A DNA stretch of 64,000 nucleotides from Actinotalea lenta (GTDB lineage: Bacteria > Actinomycetota > Actinomycetes > Actinomycetales > Cellulomonadaceae). The notes under the pieces were generated by a model. The model saw only the letters and a list, made by a program, of their open reading frames with translations. It had not been told where the DNA came from and did no database searches. Numbering within the stretch: position 1 is the stretch's first letter; each line of letters starts with the position of its first letter. This document shows positions 30,142 to 38,607 of this stretch, in pieces. Location of the stretch: the NCBI RefSeq assembly GCF_030586465.1, contig NZ_JAUQYP010000001.1, forward strand, positions 1,817,834 to 1,881,833, written 5' to 3'. The translations under genes were made by a program, and so were the position numbers.

Positions 30142-30912
30142 TCAGCGGGGCGTGCGGTCGAACACCAGCACCGGCCGACCGTCCCGGGGATGCTCGAGCA
30201 CGGTGCACCGCACGCCGTAGACGGGCTCGAGCACCTCGGGCCGCAGCACCTCGGAGACGGGGCCGGCCGCGACGACCCGGCCGTGGTCCAGCAGCACCAC
30301 GTGCTCGCAGCTCGCCGCGGCGAGGTTGACGTCGTGCAGGGCAGCCACCACCGTGACACCCGCAGCCGTGAGGTCGGCGACCACGGCGAGGGTGTCGAGC
30401 TGGGCGCGCACGTCCAGGTGGTTGGTGGGCTCGTCCAGCAGGAGCACGCGCGGGTCCTGGGCGAGCGCGCGTGCCAGGTGCACGCGCTGGCGCTCGCCGC
30501 CGGACAGCGTGGTCATCATCCGGTCGCGCCACGCCTCGGCTCCCGCGGTGACCAGGGCCCACTCGGCGTGGTCCCGGTCGTCGTCGGACATGCCGGCCAG
30601 GAGGCCGCCGTGCGGGGTGCGGCCCAGCAGCACGGTCTCGGCCACGGTCATCGACTCCGGGACCCCGCCGTCCTGCTCGACGAAGGCCAGCACACGGGCG
30701 CGCTCGCGGCGGCGCAGCGCGAGCAGGTCGGTGCCGTCCAGGTGCACTGCGCCCGCTCCGTGCAGCACCCCGGCGACCAGCCGCAGCAGGCTCGACTTCC
30801 CGGCGCCGTTGGGACCGAGCAGCCCGGTCAGCGCGCCGGTCGGGGGAGTGACGTCCACGCCGTCGACGATCACCCGACCGTCGACGGACCAGCTCAGCCG
30901 ATCGAGGTGCAC
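30142..30912 (-). CDS. ABC transporter ATPase of a putative F420-precursor importer
   Basis: This 256-residue FecE/BtuD-type ATPase starts at GTG 30912, one base after the permease stop. Walker A is GPNGAGKSS, the signature LSGGERQRVHLARAL, and Walker B VLLLDEPTNHLD. It is the third gene of a binding protein-permease-ATPase cassette. An actinobacterial cassette of this build, found beside F420 genes, has been modelled as a proposed F420-0 transporter (TIGR03868/TIGR03869/TIGR03873, from memory). The position 2-6 kb from cofC/D/E supports that reading. Iron-siderophore or cobalamin uptake is the alternative. Confidence 0.7.
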   Translation of the reverse strand: MHLDRLSWSVDGRVIVDGVDVTPPTGALTGLLGPNGAGKSSLLRLVAGVLHGAGAVHLDGTDLLALRRRERARVLAFVEQDGGVPESMTVAETVLLGRTPHGGLLAGMSDDDRDHAEWALVTAGAEAWRDRMMTTLSGGERQRVHLARALAQDPRVLLLDEPTNHLDVRAQLDTLAVVADLTAAGVTVVAALHDVNLAAASCEHVVLLDHGRVVAAGPVSEVLRPEVLEPVYGVRCTVLEHPRDGRPVLVFDRTPR

Positions 30913-30913
30913 C

Positions 30914-31933
30914 TCACGCCTCCCGTCCACGTCGGCGCCAGAGCAGCAGCGCGAACACCGGTGCACCCACGAACGCCGTGACGATCCCCACGGGCAGCTC
31001 GCGCGGCGCGAACATGGCCCGCGCCGCGGTGTCCGCCCACACCAGGAACGTCGCGCCCACCACGGTGCTCAGCGCGAGCAGCCGCCGGTGCCCCCCGCCC
31101 ACCACCAGGCGCACCGCGTGCGGCACGGTGAGCCCGACGAACCCGATCGCCCCGCTGACCGCGACCAGCGCCCCGGTCAGCAGGGCCACGGCGACCAGCA
31201 TCGCCCAGCGCGCACGAGATACCGGGATGCCGAGTGCCGACGCGGCGGTGTCCCCGAGGGCGAACGCATCCAGCGGCCGCGACGCGAGCGCCAGCCCGGT
31301 GGCCACCACACCCACCGCGACGCCAGCGATGGCTACCGAGGACCACTCCGCGCCGGCGAGCGACCCCATCAGCCACGCCAGGATGCTGCGGTAGGAGTCC
31401 CCGGTCGCGGACCAGAAGATGACGAACGAGGTCCCGGCCGCCGCGAGCTGCCCCACGGCCAGGCCCGCGAGCACCGTGCGTGACGGGGTGAGGGTGCTCG
31501 TGCGTCCGGCCAGGGTGAGCGCCGCGACCAGCGCGGCCAGCGCCCCGACGAACGCGGCCACCGGCAGCAGCACAGAGATGCCCAGCACCAGGACAGCCAC
31601 CGCCCCCAGCGAGGCGCCGCCGGACAGCCCCAGCAGGTACGGGTCGGCCAGCGGGTTGCGCACCAGCGTCTGCATGACCGCCCCGGCCACCGCCAGCCCC
31701 GCGCCGACCAGGGCGGCGGTGATCACGCGGGGCAGGCGCAGCTCCCACACGATCCCGTCCAGCAGCGGGCTGAGGGTGCCGGGTGCGGGCAGGCCGACGT
31801 GGTGGGCGATGGTCGCCCACACGTCCGCGGGTGCGATCCCGGCCGGCCCGATCGTCACCGCCACCACGAGGGAAGCCAGCAGGACCAGGGCCGCCAGCGT
31901 GAAGGCCGCCCAAGCGGGCAGGCCACGCCTCAC
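30914..31933 (-). CDS. FecCD/BtuC-type ABC permease of a putative F420-precursor importer
   Basis: This 339-residue permease starts at GTG 31933, overlapping the binding-protein stop (GTGA), which rules out the longer upstream frame. It has nine to ten hydrophobic segments and the BtuC-family landmarks RLPRVITAALVGAGLAVAGA, QTLVRNPLADPYLLGLSGGA, GLTVPHAVRLVVGGGHRRLL and ELPVGIVTAFVGAPVF. The fold class imports chelated metals, corrinoids and similar large ligands through a type II mechanism. F420 precursors would suit in size. Substrate assignment comes from genomic context. Confidence 0.72.
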   Translation of the reverse strand: MRRGLPAWAAFTLAALVLLASLVVAVTIGPAGIAPADVWATIAHHVGLPAPGTLSPLLDGIVWELRLPRVITAALVGAGLAVAGAVMQTLVRNPLADPYLLGLSGGASLGAVAVLVLGISVLLPVAAFVGALAALVAALTLAGRTSTLTPSRTVLAGLAVGQLAAAGTSFVIFWSATGDSYRSILAWLMGSLAGAEWSSVAIAGVAVGVVATGLALASRPLDAFALGDTAASALGIPVSRARWAMLVAVALLTGALVAVSGAIGFVGLTVPHAVRLVVGGGHRRLLALSTVVGATFLVWADTAARAMFAPRELPVGIVTAFVGAPVFALLLWRRRGREA

Positions 31934-32985
31934 AGGTCGGCCAGTTGCTTGGCCAGGTCCATCGCCACCGGGACGTTGCGCACGCCGGCCTCGGTGCCGG
32001 GGAAGGGCACGACGAGGTAGCGGTGGTGCTGGACGGCGGACAGCCGCGCGGTCGCGGGGTTCGCGGCGAGCTTGGCCATCTTGGACGTGGCCGTGTTCCA
32101 CGAGGCGTCCACCAGGACGATGACGTCGGGGTCGTCCTTGGCGACCTGCTCCCAGCTGAACGACGTCCAGGTGTCCTGGACGCCCGCGGCGATGTTGGTC
32201 AGCCCGACTGCATCCATGATCATCTGAGGTGCGCCGATGCCCGCGCCGACGTACGGCACGTCGTCACCGGAGGAGTACCACAGCGCGGTCAGCCCGCGGC
32301 TGTCCGGCGTGATCGAGGCGAGCTCGGCGCGCTGCTCGGCGACCAGGTCAGCGGCGGCCTGGGGCACGCCGAGCAGCCGGCCCATCTGCGTGATCTCACC
32401 GAACACCCCGTCGAACGTGAGCGGGTGCGGCTGGTAGGCGGACTCCTTGCAGGCCGACGGCGAGACGTAGGTCGCCACTCCCAGCCCCGCCAGGGTCGTG
32501 CGGTCGCCCGCGCCCTGCGCGGTGAGGTTGGACTCCCATCCGGCGTAGACCAGGTCCGGGCGGGTCTGCAGCACGACCTCGGCCGACGGCACCTTGTCCG
32601 AGAGCTGGTGCAGGTCCGGCGCGTCCGCGGCGAGGTCCGTCGGCAGCGGGCCGTCCGGGAACCCGGTGCCGACGATCCGGTCACCGACGCCCAGGGCGAG
32701 CAGCATCTCGATCGCGGAGGACTTGATCGCCACGATGCGCTGCGGCGGGCCGTCGACGGTGACCTCGACGCCGCAGTTGTCCACGGTCATCGGGGAGGCC
32801 GCGTCGGAGGTGGACGGGGACGCGCTCGGCGCGGCCGTTCCGGCGGGTGCGGCCTGCGATGCCGTGGCACTCGAGCAGCCGGCGAGCAGGGCGAGGGCGG
32901 CCGTCGCGGCGGACGCGCTGCGCAGCAGGCGGCTGCGACGCGCCGAACGGGACAGAGGGGAGAAGGACGAGCGAGAGACAGGCAT
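31930..32985 (-). CDS. BtuF/FepB-type substrate-binding lipoprotein of a putative F420-precursor importer
   Basis: This 351-residue lipoprotein begins at ATG 32985. The signal has a basic head (SRSARRSRLLR) and the lipobox LALLAGCSS, followed by a 40-residue Ala/Ser/Thr/Pro linker. The mature domain follows the class III binding-protein plan: PPQRIVAIKSSAIEMLLALG, VVLQTRPDLVYAG, and LVDASWNTATSKMAKLAANP near the end, joined by a rigid helix. NCGVEVTVDG opens the domain. It is the first gene of the cassette, behind a roughly 120-nt leader that can form two hairpins. Confidence 0.72.
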   Translation of the reverse strand: MPVSRSSFSPLSRSARRSRLLRSASAATAALALLAGCSSATASQAAPAGTAAPSASPSTSDAASPMTVDNCGVEVTVDGPPQRIVAIKSSAIEMLLALGVGDRIVGTGFPDGPLPTDLAADAPDLHQLSDKVPSAEVVLQTRPDLVYAGWESNLTAQGAGDRTTLAGLGVATYVSPSACKESAYQPHPLTFDGVFGEITQMGRLLGVPQAAADLVAEQRAELASITPDSRGLTALWYSSGDDVPYVGAGIGAPQMIMDAVGLTNIAAGVQDTWTSFSWEQVAKDDPDVIVLVDASWNTATSKMAKLAANPATARLSAVQHHRYLVVPFPGTEAGVRNVPVAMDLAKQLADL

Positions 32986-33053
32986 GGTGGGCACGGGCGG
33001 ACTTCCGGATCGGCGCGAATCGGGATGGCCGTCCATCTGCCGACCTCGGACCG

Positions 33054-33116
33054 CGACCCAAAGGAGGGGTCGGGCTTCCGGGCCAAGCCGCGGCCCGGGG
33101 TCCTGTGATCACCCTA
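33054..33116 (-). promoter_or_regulatory. Promoter and structured leader of the importer cassette
   Basis: On the minus strand TAGGGT (33116-33111) is a good -10. Transcription from about 33104 would give a leader near 120 nt. Two perfect hairpins follow one another: CCGGGCC-GCGGCTT-GGCCCGG (33098-33078) and CGACCC-CTCCTTT-GGGTCG (33072-33054), each with a 7-nt loop. The second loop contains CCTCC-like bases able to pair with a Shine-Dalgarno sequence. I could not match it to a known riboswitch class. Confidence 0.4.
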
Positions 33117-33235
33117 GGCGACGCCGGCCGCCGACGTCGGCCCGTGCTGTGGAACCTGAGGAGGCCCTGCTGCGTGTGCAGCGTGTGAGAGTGACGGACG
33201 AGCGACCTGCGGACGCGAGGAGCGGTGCGACGACG

Positions 33236-33796
33236 ATGGCCCACCATCCCCGACGACATGCGGCGCGGGAGGACGCGGTGCAGGTCCTCACCGGCGCGAC
33301 ACCCGTCGAGGAGTTCCGCGCGTTCGTCGAGACGGCGAAGGATCCCCTGCACCGGATGGCCTACCTGCTGTGCGGTGACTCCCATCGCGCCGACGAGCTC
33401 ACGCAGGCGACGTTCGAACGGACCTGGCGCGCGTGGTCGTCCGCCCGCGACGGCGACCCCTTGGCGTATGCGCGTCGGATCCTCGCGAACCTGAGGATCG
33501 ACACCTGGCGCCGCACCCGCCGGGAGGTGCTCACGGGCGAGGACGGTCCAGAGCGGTCCGTCGGGTCCGATCCCGCCGTGGCCGTCGCGGACCGGGACGC
33601 CGTCGTGCGGGCCCTGCTCCAGCTGCCGGTGAAGCAACGCCGCGTCGTGGTGCTTCGCCACCTGCTCGACCTGTCCGAAGCCGAGGTGGCCACCGAGCTC
33701 GGCATCCCGCTCGGAACCGTGAAGTCGACCGCGTCCCGAGCGCTGGACCGGCTGCGCACGATCCTGACCGACCACCCCGAAGGAGCGCCAGAATGA
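33236..33796 (+). CDS. RNA polymerase sigma factor, SigE-family ECF type
   Basis: This protein of about 186 residues starts at ATG 33236. The ribosome-binding site is not clear, and a start at GTG 33278 is possible. Region 2 is LHRMAYLLCGDSHRADELTQ with FERTWRAW. Region 4 is LPVKQRRVVVLRHLLDLSEA followed by GIPLGTVKSTASRALDRLR, the DNA-reading helix. It fits the actinobacterial group of small sigma factors usually labelled SigE-family. The ATGA overlap with the next gene, a single-pass membrane protein, suggests a sigma factor with its membrane partner. Confidence 0.87.
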   Translation: MAHHPRRHAAREDAVQVLTGATPVEEFRAFVETAKDPLHRMAYLLCGDSHRADELTQATFERTWRAWSSARDGDPLAYARRILANLRIDTWRRTRREVLTGEDGPERSVGSDPAVAVADRDAVVRALLQLPVKQRRVVVLRHLLDLSEAEVATELGIPLGTVKSTASRALDRLRTILTDHPEGAPE

Positions 33797-34611
33797 CCGG
33801 CCCCGACGACGTCGCCGCCCGCCTGCGCGAGGCGGCCCGGACCGAGGACCTCACCTCGCGTCTCGACACGGACCGCGTGGTCGCCGTCAGCCGACGCAAG
33901 CGCACGACTCGCCGGGCCGGCGCCGGGCTGCTGGGCGTGGGCCTGGTCGCTGCCGTGGCGATCGCGGTGCCGGCGCTGACCCGCCCGGCACCCGTCCCGG
34001 CCGCGACGGGTCCGAGCACGACGTCCGCGTCGCCGTCCGCCTCGGCACCGGGGGGCGCCCCGCTCCCTGCGGGCTTCCAGGTGGGCCACGTCCCGTCGTG
34101 GCTCGAAGGGTCGGGCCTGGCGTGCGGGATGGACGCGGCGGCACTCGCCCCCAGGCCGGGCGACCTGACGCTCCGCTCGCCCGGAACGGTCTCCGCCGAG
34201 CGCACCACGGACGGGACCTGGCTCTACACCCTCCCGGCCGAGCTCGACAGCGCGAGGTCGGCCACGGACGTCTGGTCGCCGACCGACGCTGCCGTCGCGT
34301 GGATCCAGGACGGCACGGTCGTCGGGCTCGGACCGGACCAGGCCGAGCTGCCGACCGTCGGGCCGTTGACGCCCGGCACGCCACGGCCTGCGTCGGCGAT
34401 CGCGACGCGCACGGACTTCTGCGTGCCGAACGGTGACGGCACGTACACCACCGACCTGCCTGCCGGGCACTACGAGCTCGTGCTCTACCTGCCGGTCTCG
34501 CCGCAGGGCTACGACCCGAGCACGGTCACCTGGGTGACCAGCGAGCGGCTCTCGGCGAGCCTGGCGGACGATGGCCGACTGACGCGGGTCGAGCCCTCTC
34601 CGGGCGGGTGA
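33793..34611 (+). CDS. Single-pass membrane protein, partner of the ECF sigma factor
   Basis: This 272-residue protein starts at ATG 33793, overlapping the sigma-factor stop, with AGGAG 8 bases upstream. A short cytoplasmic N-terminus (about 45 residues ending RRKRTTRRA) is followed by one helix (about 46-64), a Ser/Ala/Pro linker and an extracytoplasmic domain with two Cys (GLACGMD, TDFCVPN). The arrangement is that of an anti-sigma or sigma-associated sensor, but no zinc-binding HxxxCxxC is present in the cytoplasmic part. The C-terminal YELVLYLPV segment recurs in a degraded form near 35.2 kb. Confidence 0.7.
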   Translation: MTGPDDVAARLREAARTEDLTSRLDTDRVVAVSRRKRTTRRAGAGLLGVGLVAAVAIAVPALTRPAPVPAATGPSTTSASPSASAPGGAPLPAGFQVGHVPSWLEGSGLACGMDAAALAPRPGDLTLRSPGTVSAERTTDGTWLYTLPAELDSARSATDVWSPTDAAVAWIQDGTVVGLGPDQAELPTVGPLTPGTPRPASAIATRTDFCVPNGDGTYTTDLPAGHYELVLYLPVSPQGYDPSTVTWVTSERLSASLADDGRLTRVEPSPGG

Positions 34612-34637
34612 GGCCGCCGCCCACCTGCGCGGTCGGG

Positions 34638-34871
34638 TCAGTGTGCGTCGGCCGCGCGTCGCGACGCCGGGCGGTGCCAGCGCCGACGCTCGCCGTGCGC
34701 GGCCGTCGGCGCGTAGATCGGGATCGGGCGGTCGGCGGGCCACCTCGCGCGTCGAGCCTCCGCTTCGAGCGCGAGCTCGTGCAGCAGCGCGAGGAACTCA
34801 TCCGGGGTCTCCTCCTCGATGAGGTCGACCTCGATGACCTCGATGTCACCCTGCGACCGCGGCCGGCGCAT
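34638..34871 (-). CDS. Small hypothetical acidic/basic protein
   Basis: A 77-residue predicted cytoplasmic protein. The N-terminal half is acidic (EVIEVDLIEEETPDEF, then a helical LLHELALEAEARRARW) and the last 25 residues are basic. ATG 34871 is supported by TACCCT six bases upstream (minus strand 34883-34878), the leaderless-start pattern seen for several genes here. There is no recognisable family. The codon third-position GC bias is like that of its neighbours. Confidence 0.5.
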   Translation of the reverse strand: MRRPRSQGDIEVIEVDLIEEETPDEFLALLHELALEAEARRARWPADRPIPIYAPTAAHGERRRWHRPASRRAADAH

Positions 34872-34883
34872 GGCCCCAGGGTA

Positions 34884-35149
34884 CGTCCGCGTCCCTTGCC
34901 CGCACAGGGGTTGCGGGGCCCCGCTACCAGCGCTCGGACCGCTTCGGCGACGCGCAGGTCGCCGCCTGCTCAGCACCGCTGTGTCCGGCGCCCCACGCGG
35001 CGTGCGCGGGCGCAAGCACCGAGCGTCGCACGGCCGTCCACCATCCGAACGCCGCTGTGCTCCGGAAACCCCTTCGCCGCGTGGGCCGCCGGTGCTTGCG
35101 GACGTGGGCCACGCCCGGCAGCGTCGGGGCGCCGGTGGGGTCTGGACGA
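34884..35149. other. Non-coding stretch with no intact gene
   Basis: Between the small minus-strand gene and the small membrane protein (547 bases in all) I find no reading frame with a start, ribosome-binding site and coding-like protein. The first 270 bases show nothing recognisable. The stretch that follows holds a gene remnant. Confidence 0.5.
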
Positions 35150-35283
35150 GGCGGTGGCATCTCCGGCCGACCCCGGGCTCGGCGCCTACGTGCTCTGGCT
35201 GCCCGTGGACGGTCACTCGAGCTACAGCACCGACGTCTCGGGGGTGCCTCGACGCCTCGGGCGAGGTCGTCGCCCGCGGGTGA
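35150..35283 (+). pseudogene. Remnant of a sigma-partner-like exported protein
   Basis: In one frame GLGAYVLWLPVDGHSSYSTDV reads like the C-terminal segment YELVLYLPV... of the membrane protein at 33793-34611. Coding-like sequence then continues in another frame as CLDASGEVVARG and a stop at 35281-35283, echoing the parent's SASLADDGRL ending. No start or upstream domain remains. I interpret it as the tail of a deleted, frameshifted paralogue. Confidence 0.4.
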
Positions 35284-35418
35284 GTCGCCGGGACCCGCCG
35301 GGATCGAGCGCAGGAACCGCATGGATCGGAGGTCGCTTGCGGCCAGCGCGGGTGGTCCTAGCGTCGGCAGTGAGGGGGCGTGCAGGTGCGGACCGTGCGA
35401 CCGTGAGGAGGTGGCGCG

Positions 35419-35808
35419 GTGCCTGGTTCTACTGGTGTGGCGCCCCGCAGCGCGCGAAGCGATCGAGACAGGGCACGCCCCGCCATGGTGGCTGCCTGGA
35501 CGGGTGTGGCGCTCGTGCTGCCCGCCCTGCTGGGCGGGATGCTCGCGGGCGAGGCGCTCATGTCCGCGCTGGGCTACGGCGGGCTGGACGCCTCGGACAT
35601 ACCCGGCTGGGCGCTCCTGGTCACCGCCACGACGGTGACCCTGATCGTCTGGCTGCCGGCCGGGATCGCCGTCGGCTACGGGCTGCGCGCCCGTCGGCTC
35701 GGCGACCCCAATGGACTCATCCCCGCCGTGATCGGGGTGGTCGTCGGCGTCGGGTTCCTGCTGACGAACCTCCTCGGCTTCGTCGGCCAGCTCGTGACGG
35801 GCGGGTGA
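35419..35808 (+). CDS. Small membrane protein, three predicted helices
   Basis: A 129-residue protein starting at GTG 35419 with GAGGAGG seven bases upstream. TAGCGT at 35357-35362 could be its -10. After a 22-residue basic/Ser-rich head come three hydrophobic segments (about 25-46, 57-80 and 96-118). No conserved motif is recognised. It stands alone between a gene remnant and the second F420-type oxidoreductase. Confidence 0.6.
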   Translation: MPGSTGVAPRSARSDRDRARPAMVAAWTGVALVLPALLGGMLAGEALMSALGYGGLDASDIPGWALLVTATTVTLIVWLPAGIAVGYGLRARRLGDPNGLIPAVIGVVVGVGFLLTNLLGFVGQLVTGG

Positions 35809-35929
35809 GCCCTCCATCAGGGCTGCCGCGTCCGGCGGGCGGGAGACCGGAGCGCGCGCTCCGGGGCCGGGGTGCGGTGCGGTGGGGTGATGACATGATC
35901 ACGGGCGAGCAACGCGAAGGAGCCCGCCC

Positions 35930-36703
35930 ATGTCTTTCCCGATCCGCGTCGGCGTCCAGATCCATCCCCAGCACGCCGACTACGGCCAGATCCGCGACGC
36001 CGTGCGGCGAGCCGAGGACCTCGGCGTCGACATCGCCTTCAACTGGGATCACTTCTTCCCGCTCTACGGCGATCCCGACGGCAAGCACTTCGAGTGCTGG
36101 ACGATGCTCGGGGCCTGGGCCGAGCAGACCTCGCGGATCGAGATCGGCGCGTTGGTCACGTGCAACACGTACCGCAACCCCGAGCTCCTGGCGGACATGG
36201 CCCGCACGGTCGACCACATCTCCGACGGCCGCCTGATCCTGGGGATCGGCTCGGGCTGGTTCGAGAAGGACTACGACGAGTACGGGTACGAGTTCGGCAC
36301 GGCCGGGTCCCGCCTCGACGACCTGTCCCAGGCGATGCCCCGGCTCACCGCGCGCCTGGACCGGCTCAACCCGGCCCCCACCCGGCACATCCCCGTCCTG
36401 ATCGGCGGCGGAGGGGAGCGCAAGACGCTGCGCATCGTCGCCGAGCACGCCGACGTGTGGCACTCGTTCGGCGACGCCGCCACGCTGCGCCGCAAGAGCG
36501 CGATCCTCGACGAGCACGGCGCCGCGGTCGGTCGGGACACCGCACGCCTCGTGGAGCGGTCCGTGGGCGTCGATGGGTGGCCCGCCGACGAGGCTGACGA
36601 CCTGCTGGCCGCCGGGGCCACCCTGTTCACCGTGGGGGTCAACGGTCCGGACTACGACCTCTCTCGGCTCGCCGAGTGGGTGGCCTGGCGCGACGCCCAG
36701 TGA
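35930..36703 (+). CDS. LLM-class F420-dependent oxidoreductase
   Basis: A 257-residue TIM-barrel protein starting at ATG 35930 after GAAGGAGC. It opens with IRVGVQIHPQHADYGQIRDA, and NWDHFFPLYGDPDG, ISDGRLILGIGSGWFEKDYDEYG and PVLIGGGGERKTLRIVA follow. These are the usual landmarks of the F420-binding luciferase-like group, with GGGGERKTL at the phosphate-binding end. It is one of two such enzymes in the window and presumably uses the F420 made or imported by the neighbouring genes. The substrate is unknown. Confidence 0.85.
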   Translation: MSFPIRVGVQIHPQHADYGQIRDAVRRAEDLGVDIAFNWDHFFPLYGDPDGKHFECWTMLGAWAEQTSRIEIGALVTCNTYRNPELLADMARTVDHISDGRLILGIGSGWFEKDYDEYGYEFGTAGSRLDDLSQAMPRLTARLDRLNPAPTRHIPVLIGGGGERKTLRIVAEHADVWHSFGDAATLRRKSAILDEHGAAVGRDTARLVERSVGVDGWPADEADDLLAAGATLFTVGVNGPDYDLSRLAEWVAWRDAQ

Positions 36704-36756
36704 GGTCGCCTCGGCCGCGGTGAGCGGGCGTCGGTGCCCGCTCGTAGTCTGGCCGG

Positions 36757-38607
36757 GTGCCCTCCGATCCGGGCGGCGCCGGAACGGCGCCGCAGACCTC
36801 CGTGCGCCCACCCGCAGTGTCCTCGTCCAGCCTGTGGCGACTGCGGGAGTGGGCTCGTCCGGCGCTGGCCCGCGTCGCGCTCGGGGGACTCGCCGGTCTG
36901 GGCGCGAGCCTGCTGGCGCTCGCGGTGCCACAGGTCCTGCGCGTGGTGGTCAACGGCCCGCTGCTCAGCGGCGGTCACTCCGGAGCCGTGGTGCTCGCGG
37001 CGGGTCTGGTCGCAGCGCTGGGTCTCCTCGAGGCGTTCTTCGTCTGGTCGCGTCGTGCGTTGATCGCCTCGCCCGGAACCACGGTCGAGCGCGAGATGCG
37101 CACCGCGCTCTTCGCGCACCTGCTGGACCTGCCGATGGCGTTCCACGACCGCTGGGCGGGCGGTCAGCTGCTGTCCCGGGCGATGTCCGACCTGTCGATC
37201 GTGCGGCGATGGATGGTGTTCGGTCTGGCGATGATGGTGGTCAGCGTCGCGACCACGCTCGTGGGGGTCGGCCTGATGCTGGCCACCAGCTGGCAGCTCG
37301 GGCTGGTGTACGTGGCGGGAGCCGTGCCGGTGGTCTGGCTCGGCTTCCGGTTCCGGCAGGACTACAAGGTGGTGGCGCGTCGAGCGCGCGACCAGGCGGG
37401 GGACCTGGCGACCACGGTCGAGGAGTCGGTGCACGGCATCCGGGTGCTCAAGGCCTTCGGCCGCGGCGACGACGCGCTGGAGGACTTCGCCCAGCAGGCG
37501 GACGAGCTGCGCAGCACCGAGATCGTCAAGGCGCGGACGCTGTCCCGCATCACGTTCGCCCTGGGAGCGCTGCCCGAGCTGGTGCTGGCCCTCTCGCTCG
37601 GCGTCGGGGTGTGGCTGGCCTCGGCCGGAGACCTGACCGTCGGTGACCTGGTCGCGTTCTTCGCCACCGCCGCGGTGGTGAACACGCCTGTGGAGCGGCT
37701 CGGCCAGCTCCTTGCGATGACGATGGACGCGCGCACCGCGGCCGACCGCTACCTCGAGGTGATGGACACCGTTGCCGCGCTCACCGACCCCGCGCGCCCC
37801 CGGGCCCTCCCCGAACCCCCGGCGGCCGGCACCCGCGTGGAGCTCTCTGGCGTTCACCTGCGCCACGCCGGTCAGGGGGCCGGGACGCCCGACGTGCTCG
37901 ACGGTGTGGACCTGGTGCTCGAGCCGGGGGAGACTCTCGCGCTGGTCGGTCTCACGGGCACCGGGAAGTCGACCCTGCTCTCGCTGATCCCGCGCCTGCT
38001 GGACGTGACCGACGGTTCGGTCCGCCTGGACGGGGTCGACGTGCGTGACGTGGGCCGCGCGGAGCTACGGGCCGCGGTCGCCGTGGCGTTCGAGGACCCG
38101 GTGCTGTTCTCCGCGTCCGTGCGCGAGAACGTCCTGCTCGGCACGCCGGGCCTGTCCGACGCCGAGGCCGAGGAGCGCGCTCGGGGCGCCCTGGAGGTGG
38201 CGAGCGCATCGTTCGTCGAGGACCTTCCCGACGGCATGGACACCGTGATCGGGGAGGAGGGCCTGAGCCTGTCCGGGGGCCAGCGGCAGCGGGTCGCGCT
38301 CGCGCGGGCGATCGCCGTTCGCCCCCGCGTGCTCGTCCTCGACGACCCGCTCTCGGCACTCGACGTGGCGACCGAAGCCGTCGTGACCGAGCGGCTGCGC
38401 CAGACCCTGACGGGCACGACGACGCTCGTGGTCGCCCACCGCCCCTCGACGGTCGCGCTCGCGGACCGCGTCGCGGTCCTGCAGGACGGGCGGATCACCG
38501 CCGTCGGACGGCACACGGACCTGCTCGCCGAGCACGCCCACTACCGGTACGTGCTGACCGCGATGACCGAACCCGCGCCCGACAGTGCCGTGGGGGTGAC
38601 CCGATGA
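36757..38607 (+). CDS. ABC exporter half-transporter with degenerate ATP site
   Basis: A 616-residue protein with six helices (about 35-330) and a C-terminal ATPase. GTG 36757 lies 6 bases after TAGTCT, a leaderless-type start. Walker A is GLTGTGKST and the signature LSLSGGQRQRVALARA is intact. The Q-loop is AVAFEDPVLF (Glu for Gln), and Walker B ends VLVLDDPLSALD, with Asp where the catalytic Glu should be. This is the pattern of the non-catalytic partner in heterodimeric exporters such as TM287/288. It is coupled (ATGA) to its partner gene. Confidence 0.88.
   Translation: MPSDPGGAGTAPQTSVRPPAVSSSSLWRLREWARPALARVALGGLAGLGASLLALAVPQVLRVVVNGPLLSGGHSGAVVLAAGLVAALGLLEAFFVWSRRALIASPGTTVEREMRTALFAHLLDLPMAFHDRWAGGQLLSRAMSDLSIVRRWMVFGLAMMVVSVATTLVGVGLMLATSWQLGLVYVAGAVPVVWLGFRFRQDYKVVARRARDQAGDLATTVEESVHGIRVLKAFGRGDDALEDFAQQADELRSTEIVKARTLSRITFALGALPELVLALSLGVGVWLASAGDLTVGDLVAFFATAAVVNTPVERLGQLLAMTMDARTAADRYLEVMDTVAALTDPARPRALPEPPAAGTRVELSGVHLRHAGQGAGTPDVLDGVDLVLEPGETLALVGLTGTGKSTLLSLIPRLLDVTDGSVRLDGVDVRDVGRAELRAAVAVAFEDPVLFSASVRENVLLGTPGLSDAEAEERARGALEVASASFVEDLPDGMDTVIGEEGLSLSGGQRQRVALARAIAVRPRVLVLDDPLSALDVATEAVVTERLRQTLTGTTTLVVAHRPSTVALADRVAVLQDGRITAVGRHTDLLAEHAHYRYVLTAMTEPAPDSAVGVTR

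Noticed and set aside
32986-33235. Cobalamin riboswitch upstream of the BtuFCD-like cassette
   Set aside because: The B12-box core and GCCACTG segment are absent on either strand. Only two simple hairpins are seen.
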